59,720 nucleotides of DNA from Leuconostoc lactis KCTC 3528 = DSM 20202. GTDB taxonomy: Bacteria; Bacillota; Bacilli; Lactobacillales; Lactobacillaceae. Below are positions 8,114 through 16,164 of the stretch, one piece after another (positions within the stretch are counted from its first letter, which is position 1; each line of letters begins with the position of its first letter). The translations under genes were made by a program, and so were the position numbers. Where the stretch lies: assembly GCF_014651235.1 (NCBI RefSeq), contig NZ_BMWM01000009.1, positions 1 through 59,720 on the forward strand, written 5' to 3'. Under the pieces are notes generated by a model. It saw only the letters and a program-made list of their open reading frames with translations, was not told the DNA's origin and did not search any database.

Positions 8114-10000
8114 TCAGATCCCAACGAGATCAATCGCAACCAGACCACGAACGGCATTTGTCATATAAAAAGCATCAAAATTAACTAACTCACTCACCGG
8201 AATCTCCGCATATATGACGTGATGCGTTTTGGCAAATTCTGCTAAATACGTCCCCGGCAAAGCTTGAGTACTTGGTGTCACATAAGTATCACCGCGTTTC
8301 GCTAGGAAATTCCCAATTGACAACTCGGTCACGACACCATCTGTATGGAACAACACATCTTGGTAGCCCTGTGTTTTTGCGCGCACTACTTCCGGATGAA
8401 ACGCCTTTTGAAACATCGGCCCGGATAACTTGTATTGGGTCAGGACGGACGGGGCAATCGCTTCATCCGCTAACTTCGCGCGATACGGTCCCACTAAAGG
8501 CGGTAACGGCCGTGTGGTAGCGGATAATGTGTCGCCATCGGTACTAACCCGTAGTACCCCATCCGGACTTTGAGCAGCTAAAGCTTGTAGCTGTTGTGAC
8601 AAGTCCGGTTGGTGATACTGTCGCGCAAGTCGCGTGACATGGGCCGATAAATTTAATAACTGACCATCTTTGACTTGTCCAGTGGTAAAAATTGGGGTCG
8701 GTAGCGTCTCAATCCCAAAAACAGTTAAAAATGGTTGCGCCTTGACCAGGATTTCATCAAATTCAGCGGCAGCATCACTTTCATAAGTGACGCCACCACC
8801 CACACCTAATCGGTAAGTCTGGCCATCAAAGGCCAATGTTCGAATCGCAATATTCATATCTAAATCTAGCCGACGATTCAACCAACCCTGCATCCCCGTA
8901 TAAATACCACGTGGTCGTTTTTCAAGGCTGGCAATGACCGCTTGGGCACTTTTTTTCGGTGTCCCAGTAATGGACCCACCAGGAAACATCGCCGTCATAA
9001 ACTCCGTAAAGGTCAGATCAGCTTTGACACGACTTTGAATAGTCGTCACAAGTTGATGAACATGCGCAAAGGTTTCCACGGCAGCAAATTTTTTCACGAC
9101 CAAATGGCCAGGTTCACTAATGCGGGCCACATCATTACGCAATAAATCGGTTACCATCAATAGTTCTGCATGGTCTTTAGTATTATTTGCGAGTTTGGCC
9201 AGATTTTGCGCATCTTCTTCAGGCGTTTGACCGCGTGCAATCGTCCCTTTAATCGGTTTGGTGATTAACTCACGGTCATGAATGGCGACAAAGCGCTCGA
9301 CCGAACTTGAAATTTGGGTCATTTCCCAATCAGGATAGTGTAAGAAACTGGCAAAAGGCGCTGGATTTTGCGTCACCAATGCTTGAAAAACACTGATCGG
9401 TTCAGCATCAGATAAAATATCAAATTGTTGGGTCAAATTACCGACATACAGATCACCAGCGGCCATATGCGCCCGCATTTTTTCAACACTGGCCATATAT
9501 TCCTGACGCGTCTGGTCCATAAAAATCGCTGCGGGTTGCCGCACGGCTGGGACTTTTTTCGGTTTTGGTAATGGTGAAGTTGCCGACACCCAGTAAGTTT
9601 GATCAGTTTGATCAGTTTGTTCAAATTGCGCCACATATAGTTCCTGTGTTGCGTGGTCAAACAACATGAGCTCGTCATACAAACTAAACCGTGCTGGGTC
9701 TTCTTCGTAACTCACAAAACCTAAGATTTCAGGTTGGATCGGCCAGTTCGACAGTTCTGGTCGTTTGGTTGTGCGCAGCGCATCCACCGCTTCAGAAAAG
9801 GATAATGTCGTTTTTTCCTGATTAACTCGGACAACACCATCGCGTTGCGTGACCGTTGCAAACGGCGCATGGGCCAAAATACTGAAGTGTTCCGACGTCT
9901 CAGGCTGACTCGTATAAAGCAAAACGATTTCTTCATCTTGCCGATAATGCGCCAAGAAAATATCCCAAATATTGGCATTATCGCGCTTAAATTTTTTCAA
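8114..10000 (-). CDS. pabB: Aminodeoxychorismate synthase component I fused to aminodeoxychorismate lyase
   Basis: This 628-residue bifunctional protein serves p-aminobenzoate synthesis for folate. Residues 1-435 are the chorismate-binding PabB domain, with TKPIKGT and GSITGTPK, the chorismate/Mg site. Residues about 440-628 are a class IV aminotransferase-like PabC lyase, with QYKLSG supplying the likely pyridoxal-phosphate Lys, and TELSIGNFLAKR. The start is a TTG that overlaps the 3' end of pabA by 14 nt, and no nearby ATG fits. PabA supplies ammonia to this subunit. PabB-PabC fusions are common in lactic acid bacteria and related Firmicutes. No other folate biosynthesis gene lies next to it. 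Confidence 0.92.
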   Translation of the reverse strand: MKKFKRDNANIWDIFLAHYRQDEEIVLLYTSQPETSEHFSILAHAPFATVTQRDGVVRVNQEKTTLSFSEAVDALRTTKRPELSNWPIQPEILGFVSYEEDPARFSLYDELMLFDHATQELYVAQFEQTDQTDQTYWVSATSPLPKPKKVPAVRQPAAIFMDQTRQEYMASVEKMRAHMAAGDLYVGNLTQQFDILSDAEPISVFQALVTQNPAPFASFLHYPDWEMTQISSSVERFVAIHDRELITKPIKGTIARGQTPEEDAQNLAKLANNTKDHAELLMVTDLLRNDVARISEPGHLVVKKFAAVETFAHVHQLVTTIQSRVKADLTFTEFMTAMFPGGSITGTPKKSAQAVIASLEKRPRGIYTGMQGWLNRRLDLDMNIAIRTLAFDGQTYRLGVGGGVTYESDAAAEFDEILVKAQPFLTVFGIETLPTPIFTTGQVKDGQLLNLSAHVTRLARQYHQPDLSQQLQALAAQSPDGVLRVSTDGDTLSATTRPLPPLVGPYRAKLADEAIAPSVLTQYKLSGPMFQKAFHPEVVRAKTQGYQDVLFHTDGVVTELSIGNFLAKRGDTYVTPSTQALPGTYLAEFAKTHHVIYAEIPVSELVNFDAFYMTNAVRGLVAIDLVGI

Positions 10001-10586
10001 AATCCTGTACCTGCTCTAAAAAATTGTTTAAAATATCGTAACCATGTGCCGTCATCCAGCTTTCCGGATGAAACTGCACCGACCAGATGGGCAATGTTTG
10101 ATGATGCATGGCTTGAATAACGCCATCTTCACTACGCGCATCAACACAAAAAACCGCCGGTAATGCGGTTACAATTAGCGAGTGATACCGCGCGACTTGA
10201 AAATTTGGGGGTAACCCTGCCATGAGACCTTGGCCAATATGCGTCAAGGTTGACGTCACCCCGTGTTGTGGCCGATCTCCGCGAATCACTTGACCACCAA
10301 AAACATCCGCAATGACCTGATGCCCCAAACACACACCAAGGATTGGTAAGCGTCCTGCATAAGTCGTCACCACGTGGCGAGAAAATGCCGCTTCCTTTGG
10401 TGTTTTTGGCCCTGGTGAAATCACAATCGCCTGATAGTCAGTTTGCACAGCAGCCGGTGATTGCTTAACCTGTTCGGCTAAGGCATCTGCTTCAGTCACG
10501 ACTGTCACATTTTGCCCCAATTCCTGAAAATAGGTTACTAACAGGTAAGTAAATGAATCATAATTGTCAATCAATAGAATACGCAT
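9987..10586 (-). CDS. pabA: Aminodeoxychorismate synthase glutamine amidotransferase subunit
   Basis: PabA is a class I glutamine amidotransferase that gives ammonia to PabB. The nucleophile motif GVCLGHQ is near residue 80 and the catalytic HPES near residue 170. The N-terminus ILLIDNYDSFTYLL is the TrpG/PabA hallmark. The start ATG at 10586 has GAGG 5 nt upstream. A GTG six bases earlier would touch that site. A TATAAT -10 at 10605-10610 suggests a short leader. It could in principle serve anthranilate synthase, but no trp genes are nearby and the partner is the PabB/PabC fusion. Confidence 0.93.
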   Translation of the reverse strand: MRILLIDNYDSFTYLLVTYFQELGQNVTVVTEADALAEQVKQSPAAVQTDYQAIVISPGPKTPKEAAFSRHVVTTYAGRLPILGVCLGHQVIADVFGGQVIRGDRPQHGVTSTLTHIGQGLMAGLPPNFQVARYHSLIVTALPAVFCVDARSEDGVIQAMHHQTLPIWSVQFHPESWMTAHGYDILNNFLEQVQDFEKI

Positions 10587-10610
10587 GGTCACCTCATCAC
10601 TTTTATTATA

Positions 10611-10640
10611 CTAAAAAAACGCCTACAAAGCGGCGTTTTC
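10611..10640 (-). terminator. Terminator overlapping the end of the NADP-binding oxidoreductase gene
   Basis: AAAACGCC (10616-10623) pairs with GGCGTTTT (10632-10639), with a T run on the minus strand. It includes the stop codon of the upstream gene and ends just before the pabA -10 box. Confidence 0.8.
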
Positions 10641-11312
10641 TCGAGCTGATTTAATTTTTTGAACACGTGGTGATTGCGCAAAACGATCAATCATGGCTTG
10701 TAATTCTGGTAACGTCACATTGGCACCAAATACTTCACTGCCAGGTTCGAGCATGATCCCATTTGCCAATGGTCCAACATAGAGACTATCAAAACCTAAA
10801 TCATCGATAAAGCTACGGACTGTCGCAATGGCGGCGTCATCATCACCAGCCAGTGCCAATGCCTTACGCTTTGGTGTCCCTGCTGGCGCTGACTCGTCAA
10901 ACAAATCATGATAACCCATATGATTAAAAGCTTTTATCACTTGGCTATTGGATAAAAAGCGTTGGACTAATTCACTTGACGATTGCAAAGGATTGGTTAA
11001 ATCAGTACGAATCCCATCAACTTCCCACCAATAATTCATCGCATCTAACACGAGTTTCCCATCTAAACCAGAGCGATCAATTGTTTCATACTTACTTAAT
11101 GGCAAGGCTAGGATGACCAAATCGGCCTTAGCCTCCGCCTCTGCTGCTGTGACGGCTTTTGCGCCAGGTGCTAACACTTCAACTGTTAAAGCGATTTTTT
11201 CAACTGATCCAGAGCCAGCAATCAACACCTTGTACCCAGCTTTTAAGGCTAATTGCGCCAGTACGATCCCAACTTTTCCAGCCCCCAAAATACCGACTGT
11301 TTTAATCGCCAT
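10623..11312 (-). CDS. NAD(P)-binding oxidoreductase, F420-reductase-like (COG2085)
   Basis: The 229-residue protein begins with a Rossmann dinucleotide motif GILGAGKVG at residues 8-16. It continues with the pattern of NADPH:F420-type reductases and related 'NADP oxidoreductase coenzyme F420-dependent' proteins: DLVILALP, then VLDAMNYW and VIKAFNHMGYHDL. Lactic acid bacteria lack F420, so the true substrate is unknown. It starts 2 nt after the stop of the LLM flavoprotein gene, so the two are co-transcribed and may share a redox pathway. Confidence 0.82.
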   Translation of the reverse strand: MAIKTVGILGAGKVGIVLAQLALKAGYKVLIAGSGSVEKIALTVEVLAPGAKAVTAAEAEAKADLVILALPLSKYETIDRSGLDGKLVLDAMNYWWEVDGIRTDLTNPLQSSSELVQRFLSNSQVIKAFNHMGYHDLFDESAPAGTPKRKALALAGDDDAAIATVRSFIDDLGFDSLYVGPLANGIMLEPGSEVFGANVTLPELQAMIDRFAQSPRVQKIKSARENAAL

Positions 11313-11314
11313 GG

Positions 11315-12355
11315 TTAATCCTCCGCTAATAATTCTCGTACACGTGGGATGACTTCAGTGGCGTACAATTCAATCATCCGTTCACGGGCTGCTGCTGGTT
11401 GCTCACCAGCACCATAAACCAAATCAAAACGGCCAACCCCAAGCGTCTTAATCGCTTTAGCCATGCGTTGGGCGACAACTTCTGGTGTACCGACATACAT
11501 TGAACCAGATTGAATTTCGTGTTCAAAGTGTTCGCGAGACATTGGTGCCCAACCACGCGTCACCCCAATTTTATCAAAGGCGAGCTTAATATTTTCCCAA
11601 GCCATCTCAACAGCAGCTTCTTGCGTATCAGCAATGAAACCGTGAGAGTGCATTCCCAACGGGTGCGTTGGCATATCAAACTGCTTAGCCGCCCGTTCGT
11701 AAAGTTCAACATACGGCTTGAAACGAATCGGATCGCCACCAATAATGGCTAAAATCACTGGGAAACCAAAATGCGCTGCGCGGACAATCGATTCTGGTGA
11801 ACCACCGACACCAACCCAGGTGTCCAAATGACCACTTTCCGTTTTTGGAAAGACATCGGCTTGTTTCAAGCTCTGGGTAAATTCACCTTGCCAATCAAAT
11901 GGCTTTTCTTCGAGCAACTTTGAAAACATAGCGATTTTTTCTTCAAATAAAGCGTCGTAATCACCAAGATCGTAACCAAACAATGGGAATGATTCTGTGA
12001 ACGAACCACGCCCTAAAATAATCTGGGCGCGACCGTTAGAAACGGCATCCAATGTTGAAAAACGTTCAAAGACACGGACTGGATCATCAGAACTCAAGAC
12101 CGTCACACCAGAACCAAGGGTAATTTGCTTTGTTTGTGTCGCAATCGCGGCCAAAACTGTTTCAGGACTAGAAATGGCAAATTCTTCACGGTGGTGCTCA
12201 CCTAGCGCAATGACATCAACGCCCAATTTATCCGCCAACACCGCTTCTTTGACAACTTGACGCAAAGCTTGCGCATACGTCATCAACTGCCCATCACTGT
12301 TTTTTGGGACATCCCCAAATGTATCTAATCCTAAAATTACTTTTTCTGGCGCCAT
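11315..12355 (-). CDS. LLM-class (luciferase-like) flavin-dependent oxidoreductase
   Basis: This 346-residue protein has the bacterial luciferase-like TIM-barrel pattern: LGEHHREEFAISSPETVLAAIA near residues 51-72, ITLGSGVTVLSSDDPVRVFE, and GRAQIILGRGSF. Family members use FMN or a similar flavin to oxidise or reduce small organic compounds. It is followed after 2 nt by the COG2085 oxidoreductase, suggesting a flavin/NADPH pair. The ATG has an AAGGAGCAG site just upstream. Substrate is unknown. Confidence 0.88.
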   Translation of the reverse strand: MAPEKVILGLDTFGDVPKNSDGQLMTYAQALRQVVKEAVLADKLGVDVIALGEHHREEFAISSPETVLAAIATQTKQITLGSGVTVLSSDDPVRVFERFSTLDAVSNGRAQIILGRGSFTESFPLFGYDLGDYDALFEEKIAMFSKLLEEKPFDWQGEFTQSLKQADVFPKTESGHLDTWVGVGGSPESIVRAAHFGFPVILAIIGGDPIRFKPYVELYERAAKQFDMPTHPLGMHSHGFIADTQEAAVEMAWENIKLAFDKIGVTRGWAPMSREHFEHEIQSGSMYVGTPEVVAQRMAKAIKTLGVGRFDLVYGAGEQPAAARERMIELYATEVIPRVRELLAED

Positions 12356-12431
12356 GTTCTGCTCCTTGTTTTCACTTATTTTTTATAAGTAAATTTTATG
12401 TTGAAATGTGACATTTGTCAACCAATATGTT

Positions 12432-12466
12432 TAACAACAAAAAAGCAAGCGGTTAACCGCTTGCTC
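12432..12466 (-). terminator. Terminator of the riboflavin operon
   Basis: An 11-bp perfect palindrome at 12444-12465 (AGCAAGCGGTT with AACCGCTTGCT) is followed on the minus strand by TTTTTTGTTGTT. It closes the transcript that begins at the FMN riboswitch and ends with ribH. Confidence 0.9.
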
Positions 12467-12522
12467 AAATGTTTTTGAACTTATTTCAAATGATGTAGCT
12501 GATGTCTTGTGCACCATGCTGT

Positions 12523-13005
12523 TTATTGCCGCGCAATGGGCACAATTTGGTCATAAAGACTGAGCACTTCGAGTAAACTGAGTGCGACTTCAGCGCCTTT
12601 ATTGCCGGCTTTGGCGCCAGCACGATGTTGGGCTTGTTCTAATGTGTCCGTCGTGACCACACCAAAGACAATTGGGATTGACAACGTCTGACCGAGCGCT
12701 GCCACCCCATTCGCCGCAGCATTAATCACTAAGTCATAGTGCGCGGTATCGCCTTTAATCACAGCGCCCAGCGTCACAATCCCATCAAAGGCTTGCGTTT
12801 CGGCGACTTGCTTGGCCACCATTGGAATTTCAAATGCCCCTGGCACCCAAAATACACTGATATTTTCTGCTGCGACACCGTGCATGACTAGCGTCGTTTG
12901 CGCACCTTTTAAGAGTTGCTCAGTAATTAAATCATTAAATCGACTGACAACAATTGCAATTCGTCGCTGTTCATGTTGCGTGAAATGGCCTGAATAGATC
13001 ATCAT
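12523..13005 (-). CDS. ribH: 6,7-dimethyl-8-ribityllumazine synthase
   Basis: RibH condenses the ribityl pyrimidine with dihydroxybutanone phosphate to form lumazine, the penultimate riboflavin step. The 160-residue protein has the expected blocks: [40 protein letters not shown] with the catalytic His, and [23 protein letters not shown]. It is the last gene of the operon, 9 nt after ribA, with an AAGGAGA site before two tandem ATG codons. The 60-subunit capsid fold is known for the family. Confidence 0.96.
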   Translation of the reverse strand: MMIYSGHFTQHEQRRIAIVVSRFNDLITEQLLKGAQTTLVMHGVAAENISVFWVPGAFEIPMVAKQVAETQAFDGIVTLGAVIKGDTAHYDLVINAAANGVAALGQTLSIPIVFGVVTTDTLEQAQHRAGAKAGNKGAEVALSLLEVLSLYDQIVPIARQ

Positions 13006-13014
13006 GGTCTCCTT

Positions 13015-13689
13015 TTAGAGTTGGTGCTGGAATTTTTCTTTTTTAGTTTGTAAATAGGTTTCGTTATAGGGGTTTTTGCCAACTAACAACGGCACACGCG
13101 CGACAACGTCAATCCCACACGCTTTTAAAGCGGTCACTTTATCTGGATTGTTGGTGATTAACCGAATCGTCGTCAAACCCGCCGCCCGCAGTATCTCAGC
13201 TGCTTGGTTATAATTTCGTTCATCAGGTTGATGATTGAGGTGTAGGTTAGCATCATAGGTATCGAATTGGTGCTCTTGTAAGACATAACTACGTAATTTT
13301 TCATGCAAACCAATTCCCCGCCCTTCTTGTCTCAGATACAAAACGGCCCCACCATCTTGGGCGACCATGGCCAATCCAGCTTGTAATTGCGGGCCACAAT
13401 CACAACGATAGGACCCAAACGCATCCCCAGTTAAACATTCAGAATGTACCCGGACTAATGGCGGTTCTGATACTGATTGTTGACTGCGAAGTAGGAGCGC
13501 TGGTTCCGCTTGACCGGTTTGATATTCCGTTAACGTCAAATCACCGTACCGCGTTGGCAAATGAACGGTTACGCCTTCCTGAATACTTAACGTCGCTTCA
13601 AATTCACGATAGGCCACCAAGTCAGCCATACTTAATTGTTGTAAGCCATGCGTTGCGGCTAGATTGGCCAAACTTACTTCTCTGGCCAT
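13015..13689 (-). CDS. ribA: GTP cyclohydrolase II domain of RibBA, separated by a frameshift
   Basis: GTP cyclohydrolase II opens GTP as the first riboflavin step. The zinc ligands appear as CLTGDAFGSYRCDC, and the catalytic loop as RQEGRGIGL. The first 30 residues (LANLAATHGLQQLSMADLVAYR) match the linker that joins RibB and RibA in fused proteins. The ATG at 13689 has no convincing Shine-Dalgarno and overlaps the end of the RibB frame. The full span 13015-14207 is 1193 bases; one extra base near 13690 would fuse both parts into 397 residues, the normal RibBA size. As written, RibA could only be made by reinitiation after the RibB stop 13 nt downstream. Confidence 0.85.
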   Translation of the reverse strand: MAREVSLANLAATHGLQQLSMADLVAYREFEATLSIQEGVTVHLPTRYGDLTLTEYQTGQAEPALLLRSQQSVSEPPLVRVHSECLTGDAFGSYRCDCGPQLQAGLAMVAQDGGAVLYLRQEGRGIGLHEKLRSYVLQEHQFDTYDANLHLNHQPDERNYNQAAEILRAAGLTTIRLITNNPDKVTALKACGIDVVARVPLLVGKNPYNETYLQTKKEKFQHQL

Positions 13690-14207
13690 TGGCCATCATC
13701 AGCTAAAATTTCAATAATATAGGCGACTGGTGGCACACCGGCAATCTTGGCCAGTTCAACCGCCCCTTCCGTATGCCCTTGTCGTTGCAAGACGCCACCA
13801 TCCTCAGCAACCAATGGGAAAATATGACCAGGTGTTTCAAACTGTTGGGCCCCAGCACTCAAATTCGCGAGTTGTTGAATTGTATGGGCCCGTTCAAAGG
13901 CTGACACCCCTGTTGTGCTATCAATATGATCGACGCTCACCGTAAATTTTGTCCCAAATTTTTCTGAATTCTGTTGCGTCATTTGCGCTAATCCGAGCGC
14001 AGCAGCCCGTTCAGCGGTCATCGGCACGGCCAGTACCCCACGGGCAATAGTGAGTGCTTGATTAATTTTTTCAGGCGTCACAAATGAGGCTAACCCGACT
14101 AAATCACCCTCATGTTCACGGTTTTGGTCATCCGTTAAAATGATCAGCTCGCCTTGCTTTAAGGCTGCCACCGCCTGCCGGACACGGGCTTGTACTGTAT
14201 CACTCAT
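13674..14207 (-). CDS. ribB: 3,4-dihydroxy-2-butanone-4-phosphate synthase domain of RibBA
   Basis: RibB converts ribulose 5-phosphate to dihydroxybutanone phosphate. The 177 residues include DDQNREHEGDLV with the acidic metal site, DHIDSTTGVSAFERAHT, and ETPGHIFPLVAEDGGVLQRQGHTE. The frame ends at ADDGQWPEK, where fused RibBA proteins read ADDGxMAR and continue. A missing A in a CAA(A)TGG run near 13690 explains the break. The gene overlaps ribE by 8 nt. It is functional as a domain, but whether the fusion exists in the cell depends on whether the missing base is real. Confidence 0.9.
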   Translation of the reverse strand: MSDTVQARVRQAVAALKQGELIILTDDQNREHEGDLVGLASFVTPEKINQALTIARGVLAVPMTAERAAALGLAQMTQQNSEKFGTKFTVSVDHIDSTTGVSAFERAHTIQQLANLSAGAQQFETPGHIFPLVAEDGGVLQRQGHTEGAVELAKIAGVPPVAYIIEILADDGQWPEK

Positions 14208-14796
14208 GTGTCGCTCCCATCAAATATTTTGCTAAAATGTCAGTTTCAAGATTAACCTTGTCCCCGACGCGTAAGTCACTTAACGTTGTGTGGGTCAAGG
14301 TATGTGGAATTAACCCGATTGTGAAAGTATCTGTTGCACAAGTGACCACGGTCAAACTGACGCCTGACACGGTAATGGCGCCTTTTGGCACAATTTGTTG
14401 TCGTAATGTCGATTGCTCAGGTTTAAATGTCAATAACACAGTGTCCTCAATTTGAGCAACTTGCGTCACTTGTGCCATGCCGTCCACATGTCCTGACACA
14501 ATATGCCCGTCAAACCGATCAGTTGCCAACATGGCTTTTTCCAGATTAACAGCTTGCCCAATCTGATACTGTTGCACAATGGTCGTGGCATAAGTTGGTT
14601 GCATAATGTCAAAGGTTGCTACGTCAGCCGTTTTCGTCACAATCGTTAAACAAACGCCATCAATCATGATACTATCCCCAATCTTACTGGTCTCAAAAAA
14701 ATGATTAGGCGCGGTCACCTGGAGGTGCAATGTTTGTGATAATTGCTGCTGAATGCTGGTTACACGACCAATGGTTTGCGTGATGCCTGTAAACAT
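14200..14796 (-). CDS. ribE: Riboflavin synthase, alpha chain
   Basis: The enzyme dismutates two lumazine molecules to riboflavin. The 198-residue protein shows the tandem lumazine-binding repeat. Repeat 1 begins MFTGITQTIGRV and contains GDSIMIDGVCLTIV. Repeat 2 follows GHIVSGHVDG and contains PKGAITVSGVSLTVV. Both repeats look intact. The start overlaps the end of ribD by 37 nt and is preceded by a GGAGG site within ribD. Order ribD-ribE-ribBA-ribH is the classical Firmicute operon. Confidence 0.96.
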   Translation of the reverse strand: MFTGITQTIGRVTSIQQQLSQTLHLQVTAPNHFFETSKIGDSIMIDGVCLTIVTKTADVATFDIMQPTYATTIVQQYQIGQAVNLEKAMLATDRFDGHIVSGHVDGMAQVTQVAQIEDTVLLTFKPEQSTLRQQIVPKGAITVSGVSLTVVTCATDTFTIGLIPHTLTHTTLSDLRVGDKVNLETDILAKYLMGATHE

Positions 14797-15818
14797 GTGG
14801 CGACCTCCTGATTAATATAACGTTTCCGTTGCGTATGACCGATGCGTTGAATATCATCTGGCAACTGTGGCAACACAATCCCGCTAACGCCATCAGCTAA
14901 AAGACTATCTGCCGTGTAAATGAGACATTCATGCCAGAGTTGGGCTTGTAAGAAGCTCCTCATCAGAGTAGGACCGCCTTCGACCATCACAGATTGCATA
15001 CCCTTGCGGCCAAGATCAGCAATGATCCCAGGTAGTCCCGCCGACATCAATACAACATTTTCCTGTTGGGCAAATCGCGCATTTTCTGTATACACCAACC
15101 AATCTTTTAAGCGGGCCGCAGGTTCATGCGCCAAGCGACCACGCCGATCAATCACCACCCGTTGCGGTTGTTGATGCGTCAACACCACATCACGTACGGT
15201 TAAGCGTGGCTGATCAATACGCCACGTCTCAGAGCCAACAATGATGGCACTATGTCGCGCACGCTGGCGATGCACATCTAAATCCGCCACGGCATCCGTG
15301 ATTTTACTACGTTGCCCACGCACTGCACTCACATAACCATTGTGTGATTGAGCTAATTTAAGTTGAATATAGGGTTGGTGCTGTTCGTGATACTGATAAA
15401 ACGCTGGATTAAGTTGACGACTATCATCAGTATCAAGCACGACCACTGAAATACCGGCAGCGCGTAATTTTTGGACACCTAAGCCATGTGTGGCTGGGTT
15501 AGGATCCAAGTCACCAATCACCACTCGTGCCAGCCCCCAGTCACGGATCGTTTCAGCACAGGCGGCTACTTTACCACGGACTGCACATGGTTCCAGCGTG
15601 ACATACAGCGTTGCCCCCTGTGCATCACGGGCAGCGCCTAAGTGATGAAACGCATTCATTTCCGCATGCGCCCCACCAAACCGTTCATGCCAACCAACTG
15701 CCAAGACTTGATCGGCCTTCACGATTACCGCGCCAACCCGCGGGTTTTCAAAAGTTTGTTCTGGCTGTGCCTTGGCAGCCGCTATAGCTGCCAGACGAAG
15801 CCCTGTTAAATCATCCAT
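14760..15818 (-). CDS. ribD: Bifunctional diaminohydroxyphosphoribosylaminopyrimidine deaminase/reductase
   Basis: RibD deaminates and then reduces the pyrimidine intermediate. The N-terminal deaminase domain (about 1-145) carries HAEMNAF and EPCAVRGKVAACAETI, the zinc ligands. The C-terminal reductase domain (about 150-352) carries SAIIVGSETWRIDQPRLTVR and VMVEGGPTLMRSF. Length 352 is normal. It is the first gene after the FMN riboswitch, with a GGAGG site. The end overlaps ribE. Confidence 0.96.
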   Translation of the reverse strand: MDDLTGLRLAAIAAAKAQPEQTFENPRVGAVIVKADQVLAVGWHERFGGAHAEMNAFHHLGAARDAQGATLYVTLEPCAVRGKVAACAETIRDWGLARVVIGDLDPNPATHGLGVQKLRAAGISVVVLDTDDSRQLNPAFYQYHEQHQPYIQLKLAQSHNGYVSAVRGQRSKITDAVADLDVHRQRARHSAIIVGSETWRIDQPRLTVRDVVLTHQQPQRVVIDRRGRLAHEPAARLKDWLVYTENARFAQQENVVLMSAGLPGIIADLGRKGMQSVMVEGGPTLMRSFLQAQLWHECLIYTADSLLADGVSGIVLPQLPDDIQRIGHTQRKRYINQEVATCLQASRKPLVV

Positions 15819-15842
15819 CTTTACCTCCTGTATTTTCAGGAC

Positions 15843-15875
15843 AAAAAAACCGATATGCTAATAACAGCACATCGG
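15843..15875 (-). terminator. Leader terminator of the FMN riboswitch expression platform
   Basis: CCGATATGCT (15850-15859) pairs with AGCACATCGG (15866-15875), a 10-bp stem with one wobble, followed by seven T on the minus strand. It lies between the aptamer and ribD, where FMN-triggered termination is expected. Confidence 0.85.
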
Positions 15876-15898
15876 GTTTACAGTAATTTGATCGATTC

Positions 15899-15932
15899 AA
15901 AAAAGCCCAAGATAGCAATCAGCACTATCTTG
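15899..15932 (-). terminator. Second hairpin between the FMN aptamer and ribD
   Basis: CAAGATAG (15908-15915) pairs with CTATCTTG (15925-15932), then GGGC and six T on the minus strand. It may be a weak first terminator or part of the antiterminator switch. The tail does not abut the stem, so this is less certain than the next hairpin. Confidence 0.5.
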
Positions 15933-15938
15933 TTCTAT

Positions 15939-16073
15939 CTCTTCTCCCATCCAGACTTTAACTGTCGGTCACAGATTCTCACTGTGTCAACCGCATGAAC
16001 AATCACGCGGGTCACGGACTTTGGGACACGTTGTCCCATCACCGTCGGTCGGGAATTTCACCCTGCCCCGAAG
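15939..16073 (-). ncRNA. FMN riboswitch (RFN element)
   Basis: Read on the minus strand, the region starts CTTCGGGGCAGGGTGAAATT, continues with CCCGACCGACGGTGATGGG, AGTCCGTGACCCG and a variable stem near GATTGTTCATGCGG, and ends GACAGTTAAAGTCTGGATGG followed by GAGAAGAG. All conserved RFN blocks are present. FMN binding would favour the downstream terminators and repress the rib operon. Confidence 0.97.
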
Positions 16074-16093
16074 ATTAATTATTTAACCCTTTC

Positions 16094-16122
16094 AGAGTAG
16101 CACCCAAAACCATTCCTGTCAA
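16094..16122 (-). promoter_or_regulatory. Promoter of the riboflavin operon
   Basis: TTGACA (16117-16122) and TACTCT (16094-16099) are separated by 17 nt on the minus strand. Transcription would begin near 16087, about 14 nt before the aptamer. Nothing else of note lies between this and the neighbouring terminator. Confidence 0.7.
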
Positions 16123-16124
16123 TG

Positions 16125-16157
16125 AAAAAAGCACGTGTGCGCACACGTGTTTTTTTA
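16125..16157. terminator. Bidirectional terminator after the AI-2E permease gene
   Basis: An 18-bp perfect palindrome CACGTGTGCGCACACGTG (16132-16149) is flanked by A and T runs. On the minus strand it ends the permease transcript directly upstream of the rib promoter. Confidence 0.85.
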
Positions 16158-16164
16158 TGCGGCT

